DNA from: Candidatus Cellulosilyticum pullistercoris
GTDB lineage: Bacteria; Bacillota; Clostridia; Lachnospirales; Cellulosilyticaceae
Reading direction: 5' to 3'
Length of the DNA stretch: 15,644 nt
Assembly (NCBI GenBank): GCA_018883705.1
Contig: JAHLFQ010000062.1
Coordinates: 1-15,644 of the forward strand
The first letter of the stretch is position 1; the number at the start of each line of letters is the position of its first letter. The position numbers and the translations under genes are program-made. Below the pieces are notes generated by a model. The model was not told the origin of the DNA. It was given only the letters and a program-made list of their open reading frames with translations, and did not search any database. Positions 7,584-14,826 of the stretch are shown here, one piece after another.

Positions 7584-7904
7584 TTATTCTCTATTTCTTA
7601 TCATCTGGCTGATCTTCGTTGCAAAATTGATATCCACTACAGCAATGACTGCACGAGGCTCCTTCCCAAGTATATTACCCAGCTTTTCCTTTGTTCCCCA
7701 TTCCACACAAGGAATTTGACGATAACCTGCTTTATCGTTAAATAACTTCTTTGTGTTCTTGGATGCATCCGTCGCCACAATAACCAAAAGTGCTTCATTC
7801 TCAAGTACTGCTTGTTTACAAGCGAATTCTCCAGCAACCAGTTTTCTTGCTTTTTGACTTAATGCAATCATTTGATAAATTCTATTTTCCATCATAGCTC
7901 TCAA
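7584..7904 (-). CDS. ylxQ: YlxQ, L7Ae/L30e-family RNA-binding protein
   Basis: Small protein of the L7Ae/L30e/Gadd45 fold, a family that binds kink-turn RNA; the precise role of YlxQ is not established. The fold is recognised from IYQMIALSQKARKLVAGEFACKQAV, ALLVIVATDASKNTKKLF and the C-terminal REPRAVIAVVD-like strand (here KEPRAVIAVVDINFATKI). The start is uncertain. TTG at 7904 has AAGGA at 7911-7915, 6 nt upstream, giving 106 residues and a 23-nt overlap with rnpM. ATG codons at 7895 and 7892 would give 103 or 102 residues but have poor Shine-Dalgarno spacing. It is the usual neighbour between rnpM and infB. Confidence 0.9.
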   Translation of the reverse strand: MRAMMENRIYQMIALSQKARKLVAGEFACKQAVLENEALLVIVATDASKNTKKLFNDKAGYRQIPCVEWGTKEKLGNILGKEPRAVIAVVDINFATKISQMIRNRE

Positions 7905-8157
7905 GTTCTTTCCTTAATTGTACATAAATACTAGGGTCAACAGAAGCTTTAAAAGAACGTTCTAAACCTTTGTTTTTTTCTGCTTTAGCAAGACATGCTT
8001 CATCTGGACAGATATAAGCACCTCTTCCAGGCTTCTTACCATTAAAATCTAAAGAAAAGTTACCTTCTTGATCTCTTACAATACGAATCATTTCTTTCTT
8101 ATTCTTCATTTCATTACAACCCGTACATTTACGCAAAGGAATTTTTCTTGGTTTCAT
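7882..8157 (-). CDS. rnpM: YlxR-family RNase P modulator RnpM
   Basis: Small RNA-binding protein of the YlxR (DUF448) family; the Bacillus subtilis member was reported to bind RNase P RNA and dampen its activity, hence RnpM. The 91-residue product has the family signature: IPLRKCTGC (C11 and C14), KKEMIRIVRDQEG, DFNGKKPGRGAYICPDEAC and a basic KNKGLERSFK segment. The ATG at 8157 follows the nusA stop by 4 nt, and its GGGGAG ribosome-binding site lies inside the end of nusA. Co-expression with nusA and infB is strongly implied. The RNase P role here is by homology only. Confidence 0.93.
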   Translation of the reverse strand: MKPRKIPLRKCTGCNEMKNKKEMIRIVRDQEGNFSLDFNGKKPGRGAYICPDEACLAKAEKNKGLERSFKASVDPSIYVQLRKELESYDGK

Positions 8158-8161
8158 ATAA

Positions 8162-9292
8162 CTACTCCCCTACTTCTTCATTTACATTAACACTTTTAAT
8201 ATCAATTTTCCATCCAGTAAGTTTTGCTGCTAAACGAACATTTTGTCCACCCTTACCAATAGCAAGTGTTAATATATTCGATGGTACAATTACTTTTGCA
8301 CTGCGTTCACCATTTGTTTCATCTAATTCAACTTCAAGTACTTTGGCAGGACTTAACGCTTCTTTAATAAATTCTTTTGGATCTTCATTCCAGTGTACCA
8401 CATCAATTTTTTCACCATTGAGTTCTTCAACAATATTGTTGATACGCTTTCCTTTTTCTCCAACACATGCACCTACTGGGTCTACCATTGGATCATTTGA
8501 ATATACAGCAATTTTACTTCTTGAGCCAGCTTCTCTAGCAATACTTTTAACAACGACAGTACCATCTTTGATTTCTACAACTTCTTGTTCAAATAAACGC
8601 TTAACAAGTTCTGGATGTGTACGAGATACAATAACCTGAGCACCTACATTTTTAGATTTACCTTCTGGTTTATTTTCATTTTTATTGAAATCTCTTACAT
8701 TAAGTAAATAGAACGCCTTATAGCCAGTCATTCCTTCACCTTGTTCCATTTGCTTATCGAAGTTATCATTTGGCATAGCTTCTGTTGCTGGTAAAGACGC
8801 TTCTGTAAAATCAAGCTGTACAATATAACCATTTTTTTCTTGTCGTAAAACTTTACCTCTAATAATGTCATTTAGCTTAACACTATATTCTTCGTATACC
8901 ATTTGTCTTTCTGCTTCTTTTATCTTCTGAATAACAACTTGTTTTGCGTTTTGTGCCGCAATACGTCCAAAATTTCTTGGTGTAATTTCAACATCGATGA
9001 CATCTTCAAGCTCTACTAATCTATTAATTTCTCTAGCCTCAGAAATTCCAATTTCTAATAATTCATTTATGACTTCATCATCTGGTACAACAGTTTTTGC
9101 TGCATATACTTGTACATCACCTGTTGTTTCATCAATATTAATCTTAAGATTTTGTTTGCTACTTGCACTGAGTCCAAAATGCTTTTTGCATGCTACTTCA
9201 ATAGATTGCTTAATAGCATCAATTAGTTTTTCCTTATTAATTCCTTTTGACTTAGCAATTTGGTCAATTGCCATAATAAAATCTTGATTCAT
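8162..9292 (-). CDS. nusA: Transcription termination/antitermination factor NusA
   Basis: Binds RNA polymerase and nascent RNA, prolonging pauses and stimulating hairpin-dependent termination. Its 376 residues contain the N-terminal RNAP-binding domain (about 1-130), an S1 domain (about 139-223, beginning NDIIRGKVLRQEKNGYIVQL), KH1 with VGEKGKRI (277-284) and KH2 with IGKGGQNVRLAAKLTGWKIDIKS (from 345). There are no C-terminal acidic repeats, as usual in Firmicutes. The segment between AMPN (172-175) and VSRTHP (222-227) is about 19 residues longer than I recall for B. subtilis NusA. The ATG at 9292 has GGAGGA at 9298-9303, 5 nt upstream. Confidence 0.97.
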   Translation of the reverse strand: MNQDFIMAIDQIAKSKGINKEKLIDAIKQSIEVACKKHFGLSASSKQNLKINIDETTGDVQVYAAKTVVPDDEVINELLEIGISEAREINRLVELEDVIDVEITPRNFGRIAAQNAKQVVIQKIKEAERQMVYEEYSVKLNDIIRGKVLRQEKNGYIVQLDFTEASLPATEAMPNDNFDKQMEQGEGMTGYKAFYLLNVRDFNKNENKPEGKSKNVGAQVIVSRTHPELVKRLFEQEVVEIKDGTVVVKSIAREAGSRSKIAVYSNDPMVDPVGACVGEKGKRINNIVEELNGEKIDVVHWNEDPKEFIKEALSPAKVLEVELDETNGERSAKVIVPSNILTLAIGKGGQNVRLAAKLTGWKIDIKSVNVNEEVGE

Positions 9293-9315
9293 TTTTATCC
9301 TCCTCTAAAAATAAC

Positions 9316-9777
9316 TTAAAATGTGATAGCCAATCTGACAACCGCTACATTTTTCATCTCAAACTCCATTGTAGTTCCTTCATCTTCTATATAAAGCATT
9401 TCATCTGTTTTATTCACCAATGTTCCTGTATAGTGTTTTTCACCCTCAACTGCTTTATAAAGCTTCACATCTACTAATCTTCCATTAAAGTACTTAAACT
9501 CTTTGTCCTTTTTTAATATGCGATCAAGTCCTGGTGAACTTACTTCTAAATTATAGGCTTCTTTAATAAAATCTTTTTCATCTAATACTTTTTCAATGGC
9601 ACGACTTGTTGTTTGACAGTCTTTAATGTTCACCCCGCCTTCTTTATCAATGTATATTCTTAAATAATAGTTTGGCCCTTCTTTAACATACTCTACATCT
9701 ACAAGTGCAATTTGTAATTCCTCAAGAATAGGCTCTAGATAATTTTCAACGGTTTCAACAATTTGCTTTTTATTCAT
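9316..9777 (-). CDS. rimP: Ribosome maturation factor RimP
   Basis: Assembly factor for the 30S subunit that helps S12 join the 16S rRNA. The product is 153 residues, normal for the family. It has LVDVEYVKEGPNYYLRIYIDKEGGVNIKDCQ in the N-terminal alpha/beta domain, EVSSPGLDRIL in the middle, and an SH3-like C-terminal domain. The frame stays open 49 codons further upstream to 9924, but that extension covers the promoter and leader hairpin and has no family similarity. The ATG at 9777 has a good AAAGGATG ribosome-binding site and matches known RimP starts, so I use it. It is the first gene of the nusA-infB operon. Confidence 0.95.
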   Translation of the reverse strand: MNKKQIVETVENYLEPILEELQIALVDVEYVKEGPNYYLRIYIDKEGGVNIKDCQTTSRAIEKVLDEKDFIKEAYNLEVSSPGLDRILKKDKEFKYFNGRLVDVKLYKAVEGEKHYTGTLVNKTDEMLYIEDEGTTMEFEMKNVAVVRLAITF

Positions 9778-9841
9778 GCTGTCATCCTTTCTTATCCTAT
9801 AGTTTGACATAAATTTCAATATATATACATCTAAACAATAT

Positions 9842-9869
9842 GAAAGAGTGGGTAAAAACCCACTCTTTC
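9842..9869 (-). terminator. Strong hairpin in the rimP-nusA operon leader, candidate attenuator
   Basis: The minus strand has an 11-bp perfect stem (9869-9859 with 9852-9842), or 12 bp if the next A-T pair is counted, around a T-rich loop. After the stem comes ATATTGTTTAG, an interrupted, poor U-tract. It lies downstream of the operon promoter and about 65 nt before rimP. It could act as a weak or factor-dependent attenuator, or as the 3' end of ispG transcripts, for which I see no other terminator. Function is inferred. Confidence 0.6.
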
Positions 9870-9895
9870 CAACACATTCATGATTATAATAACTA

Positions 9896-9924
9896 ATTAT
9901 ACTAGGTTTACTTATAAAAATCAA
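9896..9924 (-). promoter_or_regulatory. Promoter of the rimP-nusA-infB operon
   Basis: TTGATT (9924-9919), a 17-bp spacer and a consensus TATAAT (9901-9896) on the minus strand, the best -10 in the window. The start is predicted near 9889, leaving a leader of about 110 nt that includes the hairpin at 9842-9869. It separates this operon from the upstream isoprenoid/lipid cluster. Confidence 0.8.
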
Positions 9925-9947
9925 GCCTTTATACAGTGCTATTGTGT

Positions 9948-11003
9948 CTATAGCTTATTGACTTCTTCTATAAAAGCATTAAAAAGCTCGTCTTCTTTAA
10001 CTTTTTTAAGAATCTCACCTTTTTTAAAAATAAGCCCTTCACCTCTACCACCTGCAATACCAATATCAGCTTCTCTTGCTTCACCTGGTCCATTTACTAC
10101 ACAGCCCATTACAGCAATTTTGATATTTTTCTTAAGATGCTTCGTAGCAGCTTCCACTTTATTGGCAAGTTCAATAAGACCTACTTCTGTTCTGCCGCAC
10201 GTTGGACAAGAAATAATCTCTACACCATATTGACCTAAACCTAAAGATTGTAGTACATTTTGCGCACATTCAATCTCTTTAATCGGATCATCTGAAAGAG
10301 AGACACGAATTGTATCCCCTATTCCTCTTGATAAAATAGCTCCAAGCCCAACAGATGATTTAATGGTTCCCTTATATAGTGTTCCTGCTTCAGTAATGCC
10401 TACATGAAGTGGATAATTATAACGCTTAGCAAATGTGGTATAAGTTTCAATTGCCAAAGGAACATTGGAAGCTTTAAGTGAAACGACAATATCCCTAAAA
10501 TCTAATGCCTCCAAAATACGGATATGTTCACTTGCACTTTCTACCATAGATTCTGCATTGACACCGCCATATTTTTTAAGATTTTCTTTGCTAATTGAAC
10601 CTGAATTGACTCCAATACGTATAGGAATGCCATAAGCTTTGGCTTTTTCCACTACTGTTTGTACACGCTCTACACGCCCAATATTTCCTGGATTAATACG
10701 TAATTTATTAATACCATTTTCAATAGCCATAAGTGCAAGTCGATAATCAAAATGAATATCTGCTACAAGTGGAATATGAATACGTGGCACAATTTTTTCA
10801 ATCGCCTTAGCTGCTTCTTCATGTGGCACAGCGACACGCACAATTTGGCAACCTGCTTCTTCAAGTTCCAAAATTTGCTTTACTGTCGCCTCTACATCTT
10901 GTGTTTTTGTATTTGTCATAGATTGAATAACTATCGGATTTCCACCTCCAATAGCTATATCCCTTACCATAACTTTTCTTGTTTCTTCTCTCGTATACAT
11001 CAT
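9948..11003 (-). CDS. ispG: 4-hydroxy-3-methylbut-2-enyl diphosphate synthase
   Basis: Penultimate enzyme of the MEP isoprenoid pathway: reductively opens MEcPP to HMBPP using a [4Fe-4S] cluster. The 351-residue product is the short bacterial two-domain form. A TIM-barrel N-terminus (GGNPIVIQSMTNTKTQD, ADIHFDYRLA, KLRINPGNIG) is followed by the cluster domain with C266 and C269 in SCPTCGR, and C301 and E308 in GCVVNGPGE. The start is ATG at 11003, with a second ATG one codon on; GAGG lies about 8 nt upstream. It begins 4 nt after the rseP stop, so it is co-transcribed with rseP and dxr. In many clostridia polC follows it; here rimP does. Confidence 0.97.
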   Translation of the reverse strand: MMYTREETRKVMVRDIAIGGGNPIVIQSMTNTKTQDVEATVKQILELEEAGCQIVRVAVPHEEAAKAIEKIVPRIHIPLVADIHFDYRLALMAIENGINKLRINPGNIGRVERVQTVVEKAKAYGIPIRIGVNSGSISKENLKKYGGVNAESMVESASEHIRILEALDFRDIVVSLKASNVPLAIETYTTFAKRYNYPLHVGITEAGTLYKGTIKSSVGLGAILSRGIGDTIRVSLSDDPIKEIECAQNVLQSLGLGQYGVEIISCPTCGRTEVGLIELANKVEAATKHLKKNIKIAVMGCVVNGPGEAREADIGIAGGRGEGLIFKKGEILKKVKEDELFNAFIEEVNKL

Positions 11004-11007
11004 TCTC

Positions 11008-12042
11008 TTAACCTCTTAATCTCATGATATCATTATATAAAACAACTACTGTCAAAAGCATCAATAATATCATTCCAATAAAATGAACAGCACCCTCTTT
11101 TTCTGGTGGAATGGCTTTTCCTCTAATCATTTCAATAAGAATAAAGAAAATCCTTCCTCCATCCAATGCAGGTAACGGAAGTAAATTAACAACGCCTAGA
11201 TTAGCAGATAATAATGCAGCCATTTGCACCATACTCATGATCGCTAAATTTACCCCTCCTGCTTCCATACTAGAGTCCCATACTTTGCTCCCTACATCAA
11301 CTACACCTACAATTCCTGCCATTTGATCAAATCCTATGGCACCTGATATTAAGCCTAATAATGACTCCCAAACCATAGCGATGATTGAAATCATATAAAG
11401 GAATCCCATTTTAATATTCTGCCAAATATTAAAGTGACTCTTTTCAACAGTAAATCCAAATCTAGGGCTTGTTTCATCCCCCATGATACGAGATGTCACT
11501 ATTACATCTTTTTTTTCGCCGTCATGTTTAATTGAAAAAGTATAGACTTTTGGCTCACTTGTTAACATTTCACGCACATCACTTAAGTTCTTAATCTTAT
11601 TCCCATCAATAGCAATAATCCTATCTCCAACTACAATCCCTGATTCAGCCATTGGTGAATTGGGTTCTATAGTGGCAACTACATTAGTACCCACTCCAGT
11701 ATAACCTACCAAAATACTAGCTAGTACCCATGCTAAAATGAAATTCATAATAGCCCCTGCACCTACAATTAGAAGCTTTTGCCAAGGCTTTTTAGATGAC
11801 ATCGCTCTTGGATTCTTACTTTCACCCTCTTCTTCTTCCATTCTACAAAAGCCACCAATAGGAAATAATCGTATAGAGTATAACGTTTCACCTGCTTGCT
11901 TTGACCAAAGTATAGGTCCCATACCTACAGCAAACTCATGTACTAAAACGCCACATTTTTTAGCTGTAATATAATGTCCCCATTCATGCGCCACAACAAT
12001 CACTGTAAACATTAATAAAAAGATGATCACCATTAATAACAT
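11008..12042 (-). CDS. rseP: RseP/RasP-type site-2 zinc metalloprotease (M50B)
   Basis: Intramembrane protease that cleaves transmembrane anchors such as anti-sigma factors and signal-peptide remnants. The 344-residue product has HEWGH at 19-23 (zinc ligands H19 and H23, catalytic E20) in the first membrane segment. A second membrane segment lies near 90-112 and a PDZ domain at about 113-180 (VVATIEPNSPMAESGIVVGDRIIAIDG). The third zinc ligand is expected in LPALDGG (D294), before a final membrane helix. The ATG at 12042 overlaps the dxr end by 10 nt and has AGGTGG 4 nt upstream; the internal ATG at 12033 is too far from it. The position between dxr and ispG is typical. The substrate is unknown. 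Confidence 0.95.
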   Translation of the reverse strand: MLLMVIIFLLMFTVIVVAHEWGHYITAKKCGVLVHEFAVGMGPILWSKQAGETLYSIRLFPIGGFCRMEEEEGESKNPRAMSSKKPWQKLLIVGAGAIMNFILAWVLASILVGYTGVGTNVVATIEPNSPMAESGIVVGDRIIAIDGNKIKNLSDVREMLTSEPKVYTFSIKHDGEKKDVIVTSRIMGDETSPRFGFTVEKSHFNIWQNIKMGFLYMISIIAMVWESLLGLISGAIGFDQMAGIVGVVDVGSKVWDSSMEAGGVNLAIMSMVQMAALLSANLGVVNLLPLPALDGGRIFFILIEMIRGKAIPPEKEGAVHFIGMILLMLLTVVVLYNDIMRLRG

Positions 12043-13199
12043 TTAGCCACCTGCTCCCTACTATATTCTCTAGCCCATCTGTCACACTCTAATATTTGCT
12101 CTAAACTTGGCCTATTTATACATATGTGCTTATCCATGACTGTATGAATAATTTCAGGAATTTGCATAAAACTAATTTGCTTATTTAAAAAGCTTGCAAC
12201 AACTTCTTCATTAGCTGCATTAAGAACTGCTGTCATTGTCCCACCTATTTCCAGCGCATCATAAGCTAACTGTAAACAAGGGAAATCATCTTTTCTAGGT
12301 GCTTCAAAAGATAAACTACCTATTGCAACTAAATCTAATTTTTTAATATACTCAGAAACTCTTCTTTCTGGATAGTATAAGGCATATGCAATAGGATGGC
12401 GCATATCTGGCATTCCTAATTGTGCAATTGTAGAACCATCTTGATAAGCTACCATTGAGTGAATGATACTTTCTTTATGTACCACCACATCAATTTGTGA
12501 AGGATCCACATCAAATAAATGTTTTGCTTCAATCACTTCAAGTCCTTTATTCATAAGGGTAGCTGAATCAATAGTAATTTTACTACCCATTACCCAGTTA
12601 GGATGCTTAAGGGCTTGTTCTACAGTGACTTTCTTTAATTCATCCTTTGAAAAAGTTCTAAAAGGCCCACCTGATGCTGTTAAAATAAGCTTGTCAATAC
12701 TTTGATGCGTATTTCCTTGTAAGCACTGAAAAATAGCTGAATGCTCACTATCAACAGGTAAGATCGATACATTTTTCTCTTTGGCTAAATGCATAACTAA
12801 TTCTCCTGCCGTAACAAGTGTTTCTTTATTGGCAAGCGCAATTGTTTTTCCTACTTTAATTGCTTCGATGGTAGGAATAAGCCCTATCATACCTACAACA
12901 GCTGTTACAACTATATCTACTTCTTCTATTGTAGCTACTGTACTAAGTCCTTTCACTCCACAAACTACTTCTACGTCAATACTTTGACTGTCTAATCTAT
13001 CTTTTAATACTCTAGCCTTATCTTCATGCATAACACATACAATCTTAGGTCTAAATTGTTTTATTTGCTCTTCTAATAAGTCAATACGACTATTGGCAGT
13101 TAACCCAACAACCTCTATATCTTGATTATGTTTAATAACATCAAGGGTTTGTGTTCCAATTGAACCTGTTGAACCTAAAATAACTACTTTCTTTGTCAT
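12033..13199 (-). CDS. dxr: 1-deoxy-D-xylulose 5-phosphate reductoisomerase
   Basis: First committed step of the MEP pathway: DXP to 2-C-methylerythritol 4-phosphate with NADPH and a divalent metal. The 388 residues show the NADPH-binding GSTGSIG (9-15), ALANKETLVTAGE (121-133), metal ligands D150 and E152 in PVDSEHSAI and E221 in MNKGLEVIEA, plus LTASGGPFR and KHPNWVMGSKITIDSATL. The ATG at 13199 has AGGAG 9 nt upstream and lies 12 nt after cdsA. Presence of both dxr and ispG shows that this organism makes isoprenoids by the MEP route. Confidence 0.98.
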   Translation of the reverse strand: MTKKVVILGSTGSIGTQTLDVIKHNQDIEVVGLTANSRIDLLEEQIKQFRPKIVCVMHEDKARVLKDRLDSQSIDVEVVCGVKGLSTVATIEEVDIVVTAVVGMIGLIPTIEAIKVGKTIALANKETLVTAGELVMHLAKEKNVSILPVDSEHSAIFQCLQGNTHQSIDKLILTASGGPFRTFSKDELKKVTVEQALKHPNWVMGSKITIDSATLMNKGLEVIEAKHLFDVDPSQIDVVVHKESIIHSMVAYQDGSTIAQLGMPDMRHPIAYALYYPERRVSEYIKKLDLVAIGSLSFEAPRKDDFPCLQLAYDALEIGGTMTAVLNAANEEVVASFLNKQISFMQIPEIIHTVMDKHICINRPSLEQILECDRWAREYSREQVAKCY

Positions 13200-13211
13200 C
13201 TCATTCTACTC

Positions 13212-14021
13212 CTATCCAATAGTATTCTGTATTAAAATAACTATGATATAAATCACTGGTGCTACAAATAAAAAACTGTCAAATCGATCTAAAATTCCAC
13301 CGTGTCCAGGTAAAATATACCCATAATCTTTCTGATTAAAATAACGTTTAATAGCTGATGCGGCTAAATCTCCTACTTGAGATATGAGTGCGCCTAACAT
13401 GACAGTAGTCACTACCCAAATAACTTGTTCTCTTACAATAAGTGCACTATAGTGTGTAAAAATCACAGTATAAACATAACCAATGACTCCAGCCCCAATG
13501 ACTCCGCCAATACTTCCTTCAACAGTTTTCTTAGGACTTAACTGTGGCGCTAATTTATGTTTTCCAATTGCTTTTCCGGTAAAGTATGCAAAAGTATCAC
13601 AGCCCCATGCACTAATAGCAATTAACCATACCCAGAAATGCCCATCCTTTACATCTCTTAATAAAATAATAAAACTAAATAACAGACTCACATAAATAAT
13701 AGGAAATAATGTAAGTGCTACGTCCGTTATGGAGTATTTGGGATATTGAATGACTAAAATGGTCAATGCAAGCATTGTAACCATCGTCATATAAATAGAA
13801 TAATGTGTCATAACAAAATCAAAAGCTAAATAATGCACAATAACTGCACCGTATCCTAAGAATACAATAGGCTTATGTCTCGTTTTAATGACATGATAAA
13901 TTTCATACATTGCAATAAGGCTTACTGCCATGATAACATATTGAAGCCATGGGTTACCTGCAATAATAATAGCAATAACTAGGGGTATACCAATAACCGA
14001 AGTCATTATTCTTGTAATCAC
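13212..14021 (-). CDS. cdsA: Phosphatidate cytidylyltransferase (CDP-diacylglycerol synthase)
   Basis: Makes CDP-diacylglycerol from phosphatidic acid and CTP, the branch point for membrane phospholipids. The 269-residue product is very hydrophobic with about seven or eight membrane segments. It ends with the family signature KDYGYILPGHGGILDRFDS, with D245 and D248 in the catalytic region. The start is GTG at 14021: GGAGGA at 14028-14033 is 6 nt upstream and overlaps the uppS stop codon. The ATG at 14023 is followed at once by a stop, and the in-frame ATG at 14006 has no ribosome-binding site. It is coupled to uppS. Confidence 0.95.
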   Translation of the reverse strand: MITRIMTSVIGIPLVIAIIIAGNPWLQYVIMAVSLIAMYEIYHVIKTRHKPIVFLGYGAVIVHYLAFDFVMTHYSIYMTMVTMLALTILVIQYPKYSITDVALTLFPIIYVSLLFSFIILLRDVKDGHFWVWLIAISAWGCDTFAYFTGKAIGKHKLAPQLSPKKTVEGSIGGVIGAGVIGYVYTVIFTHYSALIVREQVIWVVTTVMLGALISQVGDLAASAIKRYFNQKDYGYILPGHGGILDRFDSFLFVAPVIYIIVILIQNTIG

Positions 14022-14032
14022 ATACTTTCCTC

Positions 14033-14749
14033 CTATTCGCTCTTACCAAATCTTCTCTTTCTACTGTTAAATTCGTCAATTGCCTTATCTAATTCTTTTG
14101 TTGTAAAATCAGGCCATAAGCAAGAGGTAAAATAAAATTCTGTATAAGTTAATTGCCAAGGCAAGAAGTTACTTGTGCGTATTTCGCCACTTGTACGAAT
14201 CATAAGGTCAGGATCCGGTATATTTATGGTATCTAAATAGCTAGAAAAAAGGTCTTCATTCATCTCATCACCTTTTAGTTTACCTTCTTCTACATCTTTC
14301 ATGATTTTTTTGCATGCTCTAAGGATTTCATCTCGTCCACCATAATTAAATGCCATATGAAAATACATTCCTGATTTATCTTTAGTTTTATTTTGTAAAA
14401 GAAGAATTTTTTCTCTAAGCTTACTTGGAATATCATTAGAATACAGATCTCCAATTACATTAAATCGATGATTATCTTTGTCTACTTTTTTAAGTTCTTT
14501 ATCCAAATATCGATCAAACAGTTTCATAAGGCCTTCTACTTCTTCTTGGGGTCTCTTCCAATTCTCAGTAGAAAATGCATAAACCGTTAAATGCTCAACC
14601 CCAATTTTATCAGCATAACTAATGATCTTCTCAAGTGCTTTCGTTCCTCTTCTATGCCCCTCATTTCTTGGTAAGCCTTTCTCCTTGGCCCATCTACCAT
14701 TCCCATCCATAATAATAGCAATATGTCTAGGAATATTTCTCTCTGTCAT
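14033..14749 (-). CDS. uppS: Undecaprenyl (cis-polyprenyl) diphosphate synthase
   Basis: Condenses farnesyl-PP with isopentenyl-PP to the C55 lipid carrier used for peptidoglycan and wall polymers. The 238 residues carry the family blocks: HIAIIMDGNGRWA with catalytic D15, the RNEGHRRGTKALEKII phosphate-binding segment, VYAFSTENWKRP, MAFNYGGRDEI, and DLMIRTSGEIRTSNFLPWQLTYTEFYF. The ATG at 14749 has GGAGGA 7 nt upstream. A terminator hairpin ends about 17 nt before the start codon, so its expression either depends on read-through or uses a promoter overlapping that hairpin. It uses the isoprenoid units made by the MEP pathway encoded next door. Confidence 0.97.
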   Translation of the reverse strand: MTERNIPRHIAIIMDGNGRWAKEKGLPRNEGHRRGTKALEKIISYADKIGVEHLTVYAFSTENWKRPQEEVEGLMKLFDRYLDKELKKVDKDNHRFNVIGDLYSNDIPSKLREKILLLQNKTKDKSGMYFHMAFNYGGRDEILRACKKIMKDVEEGKLKGDEMNEDLFSSYLDTINIPDPDLMIRTSGEIRTSNFLPWQLTYTEFYFTSCLWPDFTTKELDKAIDEFNSRKRRFGKSE

Positions 14750-14765
14750 CTTGATTCCTCCTATT

Positions 14766-14792
14766 AAAAAACTCCTCTATATAAAGAGGAGT
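14766..14792 (-). terminator. Intrinsic terminator between frr and uppS
   Basis: The minus strand has ACTCCTCT (14792-14785), a 6-nt loop, AGAGGAGT (14778-14771), and T residues at 14771-14766. The stem is a perfect 8 bp. It lies 34 nt after the frr stop and immediately before the uppS ribosome-binding site, so it should lower or condition expression of uppS and the genes after it. Confidence 0.88.
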
Positions 14793-14819
14793 ATCACTTA
14801 TTCATTAATTTTTAATCAA
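14791..14819 (-). promoter_or_regulatory. Possible promoter overlapping the frr terminator
   Basis: TTGATT (14819-14814), a 17-bp spacer and TGATAC (14796-14791) on the minus strand. The -10 is imperfect. If used, transcription would start near 14784, inside the terminator hairpin, so the RNA would lack the 5' arm and escape termination. Confidence 0.35.
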
Positions 14820-14826
14820 TAAGTTA

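Noticed and set aside
7637..7837. Second minus-strand frame of 66 residues inside ylxQ.
   Set aside because: It is an out-of-frame reading of ylxQ with no ribosome-binding site or recognisable family.
9831..9881. Short 16-codon reading frame in the rimP leader (MNVLERVGFYPLFHIV) spanning the hairpin, as a leader peptide.
   Set aside because: It has no Shine-Dalgarno sequence, begins almost at the predicted transcript start, and shows no run of regulatory codons. Chance overlap with the hairpin explains it.
9778..9924. N-terminal extension of RimP to 202 residues.
   Set aside because: The extension covers a consensus promoter and an inverted repeat, lacks a ribosome-binding site, and has no RimP similarity. 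The start at 9777 has a good site.
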